DNA of 64,000 nt. Source: Zygnema cylindricum (taxonomy: Eukaryota; Streptophyta; Zygnematophyceae; Zygnematales; Zygnemataceae). Under the pieces are notes generated by a model, which ran no database searches, was not told where the DNA came from, and saw only the letters and a list, made by a program, of their open reading frames with translations. The translations under genes were made by a program, and so were the position numbers. The stretch lies in assembly GCA_037447655.1 (NCBI GenBank), contig JBBHKE010000927.1:138400-202399 (forward strand), written 5' to 3'. Below, in pieces: positions 12,680 to 24,698 of the stretch (positions are counted from its first letter, which is position 1; every line of letters starts with the position of its first letter).

Positions 12680-13147
12680 TGAACAAGAAAGAAGATAGAT
12701 TAATTCCACGACAAAATAAGCACTCAGTGCAAAACTAGCTGTAGGGAAAAATTGGAGAGAATCATTCAGTAGATTGATAATTAATTGATAAATAGCCTTG
12801 GTACATTTTTATATGTGTAGGTGTCGTGTAGACCTATGCAACTTGCGTGTCACGTAAAAAAATAGAATCTAACTTGTGACACACGTAGACCAATCAAAGA
12901 CCGCCAAGTACAAAATGTCCGCATGTTTTTTCGTCACGTATACTCAAAATTTGCGGCTACTTGTCTTCCCGTACACTACAAGTCAAGGACCACGTTTTCA
13001 CGAAAACTTGTCGTCTACGTATATGTACATTCACGTCTATCAACCGTACATATAACTAACAAGACTCTAGTTGATTTATTCACACGTCACTTTGACTATG
13101 TTTGACTTTCTGGTCCTTAGCTGAAAATGGACGCCGAAATCTTAACA
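12680..13147 (-). repeat. LTR A of the copia array (468 bp)
   Basis: Read on the minus strand the LTR starts TGTTAAGATTTCGG and ends CTTTCTTGTTCA, a TG...CA boundary. A purine-rich tract (GACCCAGAGAGGGGG) sits immediately before its start, as expected for a 3' LTR. It appears identical to LTR B (16871-17338) across the bases I compared. A 60-codon open frame inside it is repeated identically in LTR B and is not a gene. Confidence 0.85.
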
Positions 13148-16100
13148 CCCCCTCTCTGGGTCATTTTTTACATATTTCGGTTGATTCATGGAGACTGTAT
13201 AAACATCGTTTTTTGATTTCTATACCAAGAAGGTAACATAACTTTCCAAGGTCAGTCGTCTCAAATTTGCTGTTCAAGAACCGTTTGACCTTTTCAATCT
13301 CGGCTGACAGATAACCAAACACACTCATGTCATCGACATAAACTGAGACAATCACTAAGTTTTTCTCTTCCCCAATAGTGTAAACTGCTCTATTTGTGTG
13401 ACATCTATCAATGCCCTCTTTTCTCATTTCGGTGACAAGTTTAATGTTCCAACACCTAGGACTTTGTTTTAGACCATATATAGATTTGTGTAGTTTACAC
13501 ACCATGTGTTCTTTTCCTAGTTCTATCATACCCTCTGGTTGTTCCATGTAGACTTCTTCCTCTAAATCCCCATTAAGAAATGCAATTTTGATATCTAGTT
13601 GATGCATCTGCATTCCCTCTGCTGCCCCTAAGGCTATTAAACTACCGAGACTATTAAACTTCACTACTGGTGAGAAAGTCTCAGTGTAATCAACCCCCTC
13701 TTCTTAGGAATACCCTTTAGCAACTAACCTCGCTTTATATCTTTCCACTGACCCACTTGATTTCCTCTTAATCTTAAAGACCCATTTACACCCCACAATG
13801 TTTTTCTCTTCTGGGCGTTCTACTAAGGTCGAAGTTTTGTTTTTGATCAGTGAGTCATATTCTAATTTTATTGCCTTTTTCCATTTATGAGAATTAGAAC
13901 CCTCCAAAGCTTCATGAAAAGTTTGCGGTTCCCCCTCTGCCGCCATAAAACAATAAGCTAAACCCACATCTTCCATTTCTTCAATGAGTCGTTTTGGTTT
14001 AGCACGTATTCGATTAGATACTCTTTGAGAGGTTACCTTCAATCTCGATTGTTGAATCGGATTCAGAGAGGTTGTAATTTGCGAAGGTTGTAATGCCGGT
14101 AACTTGTCCACTTGTAAAGGTTGAAAGGTTGATGTTCTACCGGGGATGACGGAAGTCTAAGCTGGAATGGAAATTGGCGTCGATGACGAAGGCTCCACTT
14201 TATCTTCTCTGCTTGGAGTACCTGGTGTTTGTGGAGACCCGCTTTCCAATTCTTCTTGATTGTTAAAGGGAACAGTGATAGTCTTTGATCCCTCGTACCA
14301 AGGGTCAAAACTACATGTCACATCTGAATTACATTCCTTCCCTTCATCTATAGTCACATCTCGGCTAACACGAGCTTTCCTTGTAACTGGGTCATAAATT
14401 CTGTAAGCTTTTCTATTTATGTCATAACCTACAAAGACACCAATCCAACTCTTTTTGTCAAATTTCTTTCTATTCCGTGTTGGGATTTGAACAAAGGTTT
14501 TGCTCCTAAAAACTCTAAAATGTTTAACATTTGGTTTAAAGCCTTACCAAACTTCTTCAGGTGTAATATCTTTCAGAGAAGTACTAGGAGAATGATTCTT
14601 TAAATAAACCGCAGTAAGGATAGCTTCAGCCCATAGGTTTTGACTAAGTTTTGCACTTTGTACTAAACAACGTGCAATTTCTACCAAAGTTCGGTTAAGA
14701 CTTTCTGATACTCCGTTTTGCTGCGGACTATAGGCTACTGTAAATTCATGCTGTATCCCCCAAGTTTTGCAGTTTTCCTTAAAAGCATTGGAGGTATATC
14801 CCCCCCCCATTATCCGACCTTAAAATCTGGCTACTGTAAATTCTTGCTGTATCCCCCAAGTTTTGCAGTTTTCCTTAAAAGCATTGGAGGTATATTCCCC
14901 CCCATTATCCAACCTTAAAATCTGGATCCGTTCTCCTGCCTGGTTTTCTACCATGGTTTTAAACTCTATGAATTTCTCAAGGGCTTCACTCTTGGATTTC
15001 ATAAAATACACCCATACTTTTCTAGTGCACTCATCCGTAAAAGTGATGAAAAATCTAGAACCTCAAAGACTTAAGGGGTGAGGACCGCTCAAGTCAGAAT
15101 GAATAAGCTCCAGCTTCCTTCTATGTTTGGGTTCATCATCTTTATGAAAAGGAAGCCTTCTTTGCTTACCTTGAGAACATCCTTCACACACCTTAAGGTT
15201 GTCTTTGGCGTTGACGTCCTCAAGTCCTCGGACCATTTTCTTTTCGATGAGTCGTTTGAGATTCTGCTCTCCCAGATGACCAAATCGTTGATGCCATAGC
15301 TCCAAAGTCTGTGCTTCTTTGCTGAAATTGCATCTTCATCATCCAAGCGTAGAACAAAAAGATTCCCTTCCGGATATCAAAGAGCGATTAGCTTCCCCTC
15401 AATTTTGATTTCACACCTTTCACTTTTCTTTTTCTCAAATTCGATATTTAGTCCACTCTTCACAGCATGCATAACACTAAAAAGATTATGTTTTAAACCT
15501 TGTAATTATAAAACATCTTTTAAATGCCCTTCATGACTACAAGTATCACTGTATAAGTGTAACTTAACCTCGCCTATTAAATTGGTCTGTAGAATCTTAT
15601 CATCTGCCAGTACAATTCGTCGAGGATTCTGTAATGCTGTGAGAGAAGAAAAGATGGACTTGTCATTACACATATGATGTGATGCTCCAGAATCTATAAT
15701 CCATTTACTATTCTGAGCATTTGATTGTGTGAGAAAAAGTTTAGTCTCATCCTGAATGGTCATGGCAAATGATGGTTTGTTATGTCTGTTCTTGTCTTTA
15801 TTATGACAAACTGAAGACTTATGACCCGGTTTTCCACAACTGTAACAAACTATCTTTTTCCTTAAGTTTTTACTTTCTTTCTTTTTAAATCTATAGTCAG
15901 CAGTCTGATGATTGGTTGATGATTGGTTTCCCCACATATAGCACAAGCAGTCAAGCAGTTACAGACTCAGTGCGTTTTACTGAATGTTTGCCTTTGGCAT
16001 AAAGAGCTGCATATGACTCTTTTTCCACTTTTCTTTTAATTTCAACTTATTCCTGAATGAAATAGTGACATACTGCATCAAATTCTAAAGTAGGTTGACT

Positions 16101-16634
16101 TTTCAAAGCCGTGATCATCATAGCATACTGTGATGGCAATGACCTAAACAGTGTGAGGATCAAATCATCATCATTCAGTGTTGTGCCGACTGCGGCTTAC
16201 TGTAACTTAAGCTCTTTCACTCTATTAATATGGGTTTCCATAGTATCTCCACTCTCCATACTAAAGTCTAGCAATTTGTTTTGTAATTGCATAATATTTG
16301 ACGGATTAGTCCGCTCATGTACAGTCCTTAATTTATCCCACATAGCCTTAGGTTTTTCTAACTCAACTATGTGTAAATGTTGACTATCTTCCACTGCTAG
16401 ACTAATTAATGTCGCTGCCTCTTCTTCCCTTCTATCATATCCTACTGCCATTAAAACTTCAGTAGGTTTTAGTTCAATGCCTGCTACAATACCCCAGTAA
16501 TTCTTAAATTTTAGAATTGGGGTCATCTTAGCTTTCCATAGTAAATAATTACTACCATTAAATTTGTGGATGTCTGTAATTTTACCTAAAGCTCCGATAC
16601 CGATACCATGTTGAGATTCTGAAGAAGTGGCCAT
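13148..16634 (-). pseudogene. Broken gag-pol of copia unit 1
   Basis: In order on the minus strand: gag from the ATG at 16634 (UBN2/DUF4219-like, with WGIVAG and AMWDKLRTVHE); CX2CX4HX4C knuckle CYSCGKPGHKSSVC near 15847-15806; aspartic protease motif DSGASHHMC; GAG-pre-integrase HQRFGH with CEGC; integrase core with IHSDLSG, LDNGGE and a SPQQNGVSE region; copia RT entry KWVFKIKRK and YKARLVAKGYS; RT palm with QLDIKIAFLNG and YVDDM. Frameshifts and stops separate the blocks near 15960, 15500, 15030, 14550, 14160 and 13690. An approximately 96-bp tandem duplication at about 14728-14918 interrupts the integrase. The frame ends soon after LCYLLGIEI, without RNase H. Confidence 0.85.
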
Positions 16635-16860
16635 AGGATCGATCAATTACAAGACAGGAAGCTAAGGAAAACAATTCTCTTTATGAGAAAGCAAGGCTTT
16701 CCATAGTAAATAATTACTACCATTAAATTTCTGGATATCTGTAATTTTACCTAAAGCTCTGATACCGATACCATGTTGAGATTCTGAAGAAGTGGCCATA
16801 GGATCGATCAATTACAAGACAGGAAGCTAAGGAAAACAATTCTCTTTATGAGAAAGCAAG
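16530..16860 (-). repeat. Tandem duplication of the gag start region in unit 1
   Basis: The block from GCTTTCCATAGTAAATAATT through the gag ATG and leader to GAAAGCAAGG occurs twice in a row (about 16530-16694 and 16695-16860). Each is about 165 bp with only a few differences. The array therefore has two gag ATGs, at 16634 and about 16799. Confidence 0.8.
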
Positions 16861-16870
16861 GCTTAATTAC

Positions 16871-17338
16871 TGAACAAGAAAGAAGATAGATTAATTCCAC
16901 GACAAAATAAGCACTCAGTGCAAAACTAGCTGTAGGGAAAAATTGGAGAGAATCATTCAGTAGATTGATAATTAATTGATAAATAGCCTTGGTACATTTT
17001 TATATGTGTAGGTGTCGTGTAGACCTATGCAACTTGCGTGTCACGTAAAAAAATAGAATCTAACTTGTGACACACGTAGACCAATCAAAGACCGCCAAGT
17101 ACAAAATGTCCGCATGTTTTTTCGTCACGTATACTCAAAATTTGCGGCTACTTGTCTTCCCGTACACTACAAGTCAAGGACCACGTTTTCACGAAAACTT
17201 GTCGTCTACGTATATGTACATTCACGTCTATCAACCGTACATATAACTAACAAGACTCTAGTTGATTTATTCACACGTCACTTTGACTATGTTTGACTTT
17301 CTGGTCCTTAGCTGAAAATGGACGCCGAAATCTTAACA
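16871..17338 (-). repeat. LTR B, shared by copia units 1 and 2
   Basis: On the minus strand TGTTAAGATTTCGG ... TTGTTCA. It is the 5' LTR of unit 1 and the 3' LTR of unit 2. A purine tract lies just before it (plus strand CCCCCTCTCTGGGTC). It looks identical to LTR A and is clearly diverged from LTR C. Confidence 0.85.
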
Positions 17339-20300
17339 CCCCCTCTCTGGGTCATTTTTTACATATTTCGGTTGATTCATGGAGACTGTATAAACATCGT
17401 TTTTGATTTCTATACCAAGAAGGTAACTTAACTCTCCAAGGTCAGTCGTCTCAAATTTGCTGTTCAAGAACCGTTTGACCTTTTCAATCTCGGCTGACAA
17501 ATAACCAAACACACTCATGTCATCGACATAAACTGAGACAATCACTAAGTTTTTGTCTTCCCTAATAGTGTAAACTGCTCTATCTGTGTGACATCTCTCA
17601 AAGCCCTCTTTTCTCATTTCGGTGTCAAGTTTAATGTTCCAACACATAGGACTTTGTTCTAGACCATATATAGATTTGTGTAGTTTACACACCATGTGTT
17701 CTTTTCCTGGTTGTATCATGCCCTATGGTTGTTCCATGTAGACTTCTTCCTCTAAATCCCCATTAAGAAATACAGTTTTGATATCTAGTTGATGCATCTT
17801 CATCCCCTCTGTTGCCCCTAAGGCTATTAAACTTATGAGACTATTAAACTTCCCAACTGGTGAGAAAGTCTGAGTATAATCAACCCCCTCTTCTGGTGAA
17901 TACCCCTTAGCTACTAACCTCCCCCTCTTCTTGTGAATACCCCTTAGCTACTAACCTCGCTTTATATCTTTCCACTAATCCATCTGATTTCCTCTTAATC
18001 TTAAAGACCCATTTACACCCCACAATGTTTTTCTCTTCTGGGCGTTCTACTAAGGTCCAAGTTTTGTTTTTGATCAGTGATTCATATTCTAATTCTATTG
18101 CCTTTTTCCATTTATGAGAATTAGAACCCTCCAAAGCTTCATGAAAAGTTTGCGGTTCCCCCTCTGCCGCCATAAAACAATAAGCTAAACCCACATCTTC
18201 CATTTCTTCAATGAGCCGTTTTGGTTTAGCACGTATTCGATTAGATACTCTTTGAAGGGTTACCTTCAATCTCGATTGTTGAATCGGATTCGGAGAGGTT
18301 GTAATTTGCGAAGGTTGTGATGCCGGTAACTTCTCCACTTGTAAAGGTTGAAACGTTGATGTTCCACCGGGGATGACGGAAGTCTGAGCTGGAATGGAAA
18401 TCGGCGTTGATGACGAAGACTCCACTTCATCTTCTCTGCTTGGAGTACTTGGAGTACCTGGTGTTTGTGGAGACCCGCTTTCCAATTCTTCTTGATTGTT
18501 AAAGGGAACAGTGACATTCTCTGGTTTTTCGTACCAAGGTTCAAAACTACATGTCACATCTAAATTACATTCCTTCCTTTCATCTATAGTCATTTCTCGA
18601 CTAACATTAACTTTCCTTGTAACTGGGTCATAAATTTTGTAAGCTTTTCTATTTATGTCATAACCTACAAAGACACCAGTCCAACTCTTCTTGTGAAATT
18701 TCTTTCTAGTCTGTGGTGGGATGTGAACAAAGGTTTTGCTTCCAAAAACTGTAAAATGTTTAACATTTGGTTTAAAGCCTGACCAAGCTTCTTCAGGTGT
18801 AATATCTTTCAGAGAAGTACTAAGAGATTGATTTTTTAAATAAACTGCGGTAAGGATAGCTTGAGCCCATAGATTTTGACTTAGATTTGCACTATTTACT
18901 AAACAACGTGCAATTTCAACTAAAGTTCGGTTAAGTCTTTCTGATACTCTGTTTAGCTGCGGACTATAAGCTACTGTGAATTCTTGTTGTATCCCCCAAA
19001 TTATGCAGTTTTCCTTAAAAGCATTGGAGGTATATTCTCCTCCATTATCTGACTTTAAAATCTTGATTTGTTCTCCTGTCTGGTTTTCTACCATGGTTTT
19101 AAACTCTCTGAACTTCTCAAGAGTTTCACTCTTAGATTTCATAAAGTACACCCATACTTTTCTAGTGCACTCATCCGTAAACGTGATGAAAAATCTAGAA
19201 CCTCAAGGACTTAAGGGGTGAGGACCGCTCAAGTCAGAATGAATAAGCTCCAGCTTCCTTCTATGTTTAGATTCATCAACTTTGTGAAAACGAAGCCTTC
19301 TTTGCTTACCTTGAGCGCATCGTTCACACACCTTAAAGGTTGTCTTTGGCGTTGACGTCCTCAAGTCCTCGGACCATCTTCTTTTCGATGAGTCGTTTAA
19401 GATTTTGCTCTCCCAGATGACCAAATCGTTGATGCCATAGCTCCAAAGTCTGCGCTTCTTTGCTGAAATTCATTTGTGCATCTTCATCATCCAAGCGTAG
19501 AACAAAAAGATTACCTTCCGGATATCCAAGAGCGATTAGCTTTTCCTCACTTTTGATTTCACACTGTTCACTTTTCTTTTCTCAAATTCGACTTCTAGTC
19601 CACTCTTCACAGCATGTATAACACTGAAAAGGTTATGCTTTAAACCTCGTAAGTATAAAACATCTTTTAAATGCCCTTGATGACTACAAGTATCACAGTA
19701 TAACTGTAACTTAACCTCGCCTATTAAACTAGTCTCTAGAATCTTATCATCTGCCAGTACAATTCGTCAAGGATTTTGTAATGCTGTGATAGAAGAGAAA
19801 ATGGACTTATCATTACACATATGATGAGATGCTCTAGAATCTATAATCCATTTACTTTTTTGAGCATTTGACTGTGTGAGAAAAAGTTTAGTCTCATCCT
19901 GAATGGTCATAGCAAATGATGGTTTGTTCTGTCTGTTTTTGTCTTTATTACGACAAACTGTGGACTTATGACCTGGTTTTCCACAACTGTAACAAACAAT
20001 CTTTTTCTTAAAGTTTTCAGTCTCTTTCTTTTTAAATCTACAGTAAGCAGTCTGATGATTGGTTTTCCCACATATAGCACAAGCAGTTACAGACTCAGTG
20101 CGTTTTACTATCTGTTTGCCTTTGGCATAAAGAGCTGCATCTGACTCTTTTTCCTCCTTTTTTTAATTTCAACTTCTTCTTGAATGAAATGTTGACATAT
20201 TGCATCAAATTCTAAAGTAGGTTGACTTTTAAAAGCCGTGATCATCATAGCATACTGTGATGGTAATGACCTAAGCAGTGTAAGGATCAAATCATCATCA

Positions 20301-20755
20301 TTCAGTTTTGTGCCGATTGCGGCTAATTGTAATTTAAGCTCTTTCAGTCTATTTATATGATTTTCCATAGTATCTCCACTCTCCATACTAAAGTCCCGCA
20401 ATTTGTTTTTTAATTGTATTATGTTGGACAGATTAGTACGCTCATGTACAGTCCTTAATTTATCCCACATAGCCTTAGGTTTTTCTAACTCAACTATGTG
20501 TAAAGGTTGACTGTCTTCCACTGCTGGAAAAATTAACGTCGCTGCCTCTTCCTCCCTTCTATCATATCCTGCTGCCATTAAAGCATCAATAGGTTTTAGT
20601 TCAATGCATGCTACAATACCCCAGTAATTCTTATATTTTAAGATACGGGTCATCTTAGCTTTCCATAATAAATAGTTACTACCATTAAATTTATAAATGT
20701 ATGTAAGTCTACCTAAAGCTTTGATACCATGTTGAGATTCCGAAGAATTGGCCAT
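17339..20755 (-). pseudogene. Partly intact gag-pol of copia unit 2
   Basis: Gag starts at the ATG at 20755 (MANSSESQHG) and runs about 215 codons. It has WGIVACIELKP and AMWDKLRTVHE blocks. After a frame break come the knuckle, protease and pre-integrase segments (about 20060-19203). A long open stretch at 19151-17907 covers integrase and RT entry: LKSDNGGEYTSNAF, a SPQLN...SER block where the catalytic Glu is expected, FVGYDINRKAYKIYDP, and KWVFKIKRK with YKARLVAKGYSQ. The RT palm follows in another frame (17719-17336) with YVDDM and LSYLLGIEI, and stops at NDPERGC. RNase H is missing at the same place as in unit 1. It is better preserved than unit 1 but not functional as read. Confidence 0.85.
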
Positions 20756-20817
20756 AAGATCGATCAATTCTAAGACAGAAAGCTTAGGAAAACAATTCTC
20801 TATATGAGAAAAATTAC

Positions 20818-21288
20818 TGAACAAGAAAGAAGATAGATTAATTCCACGGCAAAATAAGCACTAAGTGCAAAACTAGCAGCAGGGAAAAAAATCGGAGGGA
20901 AAAAAATTGGAGAGAATCAATCAGTAGATTGATGATTAATTTTCAATGTCCAGCATGAGTACATTTTGTATGTGTAGGTGACGTAGGTCCTACGCTACTT
21001 GTGTTCCACGTAAAGAAAGTACAATCTTAACTTGTGACATACGTAATCGAATCAATGGTCACAATTCGCTACGTGACACATACTCAAAATTTGCGACAAC
21101 TTGACTTGCCGTACGGTACAAGTCAATGACCAATTTTTGACGTCTACGCAAATATAACTTGACGTCTACACAAATGTACCTTGACGTTTACTCAACTGTA
21201 CCGAACGGTACCGGACCTACTTGACTTCTCGCTCACGTAACAACTTTGATTTTTGTCCTTATTAGAAAATGGACACAAAATTTTAACA
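20818..21288 (-). repeat. LTR C of the copia array (471 bp)
   Basis: On the minus strand it starts TGTTAAAATTTTGTGTCC and ends TTCTTGTTCA, matching LTRs A and B in layout but with many differences. Its outer edge directly follows GTTTATGTGGATGATTTC, which encodes VYVDDF of another copia RT. Confidence 0.8.
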
Positions 21289-24012
21289 GAAATCATCCAC
21301 ATAAACATAAAAGATGATTTGGTCAACTCCTTCACTTTTCACGTAAACTCCAGAATCGGACGTAGTCCGTACAAATCCGAATTTCAATAGTACTTGATGA
21401 AGTCTCAAATACCACGTGCGCGGCGCCTGTTTCAAACCATATAATGACTTTCGCAAACGCCATCTATTTCCTTCCTGCAAAGGAGACACGCCTTCCGGTA
21501 CCTTCATGTATACCTCTTCCTCCAATTCACCATTTAAAAACGTAGTTTCCACGTCCATTTGATGGACGTGCTTCTTCCCCATCGCTGCAAGTGCAATAAT
21601 TATCCGTAATGAGTCGAACTTCACCACGGGAGTATAAGTCTCTTTAAAATCAATTCCCTCGTGTTGTTGGAATTCCTTACAAACAAGCCTCGCCTTGTAC
21701 TTAATAATTTCACATGAAGCTCCAGTCTTCGTCTTAAATACCCACTTTCCATCTATCGCCTTTTTCCCCTCCGGTAATTTTACTTTCTTCAAAAGTTCGA
21801 TTATCACCCACCGATTTAAATTCTTTTTCCCACGCCGGTTTCCACTTACTCTCCCAATCGGCCGACCTCCTAGCCTCGACATAAGATTGAGGGTCGCCGG
21901 TCATATTTTCCGAAATGATTGCTATAAAAGAAACCCTGTCTCCTTAGCATGGGAAAGGAAATAATGCGAATTTGATGCATTTTCCCTTTTTCGATCGTAA
22001 GTGAGTTTCTCCGGTTTCTTCCCCTCTGTACTCCGAGAGCTTCTTCTAAGAAATTGCTCCTCCTCCTTTTCCTCTTTCTCTTCCTCGGATTCAATTTCAA
22101 TTTCATTCTCACTCGATTTAGAACTTAATTTAGAGCTTTGAGATTTCCGAATGTTCGAAGGCACTCGGGAATCCAAAGATCCGTTACTCTTTCTTTAAAA
22201 TTCAATTTCAACCGATTTCCCCAATTTCTTTTTCTGAGTTTTTACATTCGGTTCCTCATCGGATTCCAAATCCCTAATGTACGAAAACTCTCAATTTCAC
22301 TCTCCTCAAAAAAATCCAAATTTTCCTTTAATTTCCCAACGGAATTCATAGCGGATTTGAGATCTTCATGAAAATCCACATTTCGAGATTCCTCCACGGT
22401 CTGACGAGCCGGATCATACACTCGGTACAAATTCTCTTTCGCACTATAACCAATAAAAATTCCCGGCCAACACCTTGGTGCAAATTTCCTCTTCCTCTTA
22501 ATTGATTCTACATAAACCGTAGCATGACATCCCCAAATTCTCAAATGGTGAACCGTGGGCTTTCTTCCACTCCATAAATCCTCCGGTGTTTTACTTCCGG
22601 AAACCGAAGTGAGTCTTCGGTTGCAAATGCAATTTGCCGTAAGAATGGCGTCTTCCCACAAAAACATCTCTCGTCCGAAGCTATGAACCATCGCATGGAC
22701 CATTTCTTGTAAAGTACGATTCTTCCTCTCGGCCAGTCCATTTGACTCCGGAGAATAAGGCGCCGTGAATTGATGCCTTATCCCCCACTCCTTACAATAC
22801 CCCTCAAAAACAACAAACTCCCTTCCATTATCCGACTGAATGGACTTAAGCTTCTTATCAATTTGCCTCTCGGCCATTACAAGTCATTCTTTAAATTTTT
22901 CAAATGCATCCGATTTCTTTTTCAATAAATACACCCATGACTTCCGAGAGAAGTCATCAATAATCACCAAAGTATACTTATTACCTCCAATTGTCTCAGG
23001 TTTAATATGTCCACAAAGATCAATGTGAACAACCTCCAAAGGATTTTGAGCTCGATGCTTGATGTCTTTATTCGGATGGGATTTTCGAATTTGACGTCCT
23101 TGACGACACCCTCCACATCCGTTCACTTTCTCACAGGATGCGAGGTCCAAACCTCTCACCGAAGAATGACGAATCATCTTCTTCAAACTTACCTCGGATG
23201 TGTGACACATCCGGTGAAGCCATAAGGTAAGATCACCTTTCAACTCCGAAATTTGATGTGAAATTCCCTCGGTGGGAACTTTAGATTTCGGCCTCCTCCA
23301 TAAGAGCCGACTATGATTCGCATCCGTTACAACCCCTTCTCCAATTACATTCCCCTTCTCATTCCAAATCTCAATAGATTGATCACCTCTCGCAAGTAAG
23401 CTTCCACCACTCTTTTGGATTTGTTAAACACTTAACAAATTAACCGAACCGTCCAGAATATAAAGTGTATTTTGAAGATGATACTCCGTGGATTTCTCTT
23501 TCCCATCATTATCCCATGAAAGGAGATCAAGTCGAACCGTGCCAACCGTACCAACCGAAATGACATGGCTGCTTGCAACCGTAATAAACTTTGGAACCGT
23601 AAGTTCCCTCATGCCATCAAACAAAGTGGCATCCGTTCAAACATGATGAGATGCCTCCGTATCAATAATCCATTTTTTCTCCAAATTACCTTCACTACTC
23701 ACCGAATCAAGGGTAAAGTTAAGAACCGGAAACTCATCACCGGTTTAACTACCACAGTCAAAGTAATTTGCATTACTATAACCACGGCCGCCACCGCGAC
23801 CACCTCCTCGGCCGCCACCTCGGCCGCCAATATCACCTCCTATACCTCCTCTTCTACCTACAGAATCTCCACTATTTGCATAACATTGAGGGCTCGTGTG
23901 CCCCCACTTACCGCAATAATGTCATTGTTTGACCTTATCCGGACAAGAGGAAGACAAATGTCCAAGCCGGTTAAATCCGTAGCATGTCACATTGGAAAGA
24001 TCCGAAGGTAAT
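21289..24012 (-). pseudogene. Broken gag-pol of the second copia element
   Basis: Right after the 5' LTR, with most of gag missing, come two CCHC-like knuckles near 23990-23890. One has Phe in place of the second Cys, and in the other a TGA stop occupies the expected first Cys. A Gly/Arg-rich RGG stretch lies at about 23870-23780. Next come a protease-region segment (23624-23424), the pre-integrase and first integrase Asp (VHIDLCG, 23243-22884), an integrase core with SDNGREF and SPESNGLAERKNR (22877-22242), a polar linker, and RT with WVFKTKTGA, YKARLVCKEFQ, QMDVETTFLNGELEEEVY and a terminal YVDDF. Several stops separate the segments. Confidence 0.8.
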
Positions 24013-24663
24013 TGTAGGATCTTAAGCAAAAGACATTCACTCATATATATTCACAAAACATAAAACATTATACAGCGGAAGCTCATAAAAGACAAGAGGA
24101 ATATTCAGCCAAAAAGATTTATAAGTGTTCTTGGCCGAAGCCTCTTTACATCATCTCTCTTCTCTCTTCTCTCTCTTCTCCCTCTTCTTTAAATAATATC
24201 TACTCCAAGATTAATCATCTAAGATAAATTGATTAATTTATTATTTAATATACTCTACAGCGTACAATGCTGCCTATATACTGGCTACTCTGCACTAAGA
24301 GACAACAAGGTAAGACAAGCAAGACTTAGCGTAGCGATGAAGTCTGTCCCTAGCTAACTGTCGCACACTGTAATGAAAGTTCCACGAAGGAAGGCGCACG
24401 CGCTTTCTTCCTTCAAAACGACTAACTCCAAAAGTTAACTTTACACGTGTCGCTTCACGAACACAATTGCACGCAAAATCAAACACCTACGCACGCAAAC
24501 AAAAGTCACGCGAAACGAAATAGTACATTTCGTTCGCGGTTAACAAAAGTACCGCCACGAAACGACGTCGTACATTTTGTATGATGACGTGACACTTCAC
24601 GTCCAACAAATAAATGTTGGTATGACGCTTCGCGAAATGCCGTGAAACGACAATATTCCAACA
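24013..24663 (-). repeat. 5' LTR of the second copia element (651 bp)
   Basis: On the minus strand it starts TGTTGGAATATTGTCG and ends AAGATCCTACA, the TG...CA boundary. TGTTGGAATATTG-type starts are common for plant copia LTRs. No second copy of this LTR is in the window. Confidence 0.7.
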
Positions 24664-24698
24664 TCTTCTACCTTAAAGATGTGTTCATGTGTACATCA

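Larger units (their letters stand above)
12680..17338 (-). mobile_element. Ty1/copia retrotransposon, unit 1 (LTR B to LTR A)
   Basis: A minus-strand element with matching 468-bp LTRs enclosing gag, zinc knuckle, protease, integrase and part of the reverse transcriptase. It shares LTR B with unit 2, so the two form a tandem array LTR-internal-LTR-internal-LTR. The RNase H region is absent between the end of the RT remnant and the polypurine tract. No standard initiator-Met primer site (TGGTATCAG) is visible after LTR B. Confidence 0.85.
16871..21288 (-). mobile_element. Ty1/copia retrotransposon, unit 2 (LTR C to LTR B)
   Basis: A minus-strand copia element. LTR C (5' side) and LTR B (3' side) are related but differ by many substitutions and indels. 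The internal region parallels unit 1 and likewise lacks RNase H. Its right edge is embedded in the RT of another copia element. Confidence 0.85.
21289..24663 (-). mobile_element. Second Ty1/copia element, 5' portion
   Basis: A different copia lineage on the minus strand. It has a 5' LTR at 24663-24013 and then a remnant of gag, protease, integrase and the first half of RT. It is cut at the RT active site by LTR C of the array. The 3' half (rest of RT, RNase H, 3' LTR) is not found on the other side of the array (11.1-12.6 kb). Confidence 0.8.

Noticed and set aside
12923-13105. 60-codon open frame, repeated identically at 17114-17296
   Set aside because: It lies inside LTRs A and B; identity reflects LTR identity, not a conserved gene.
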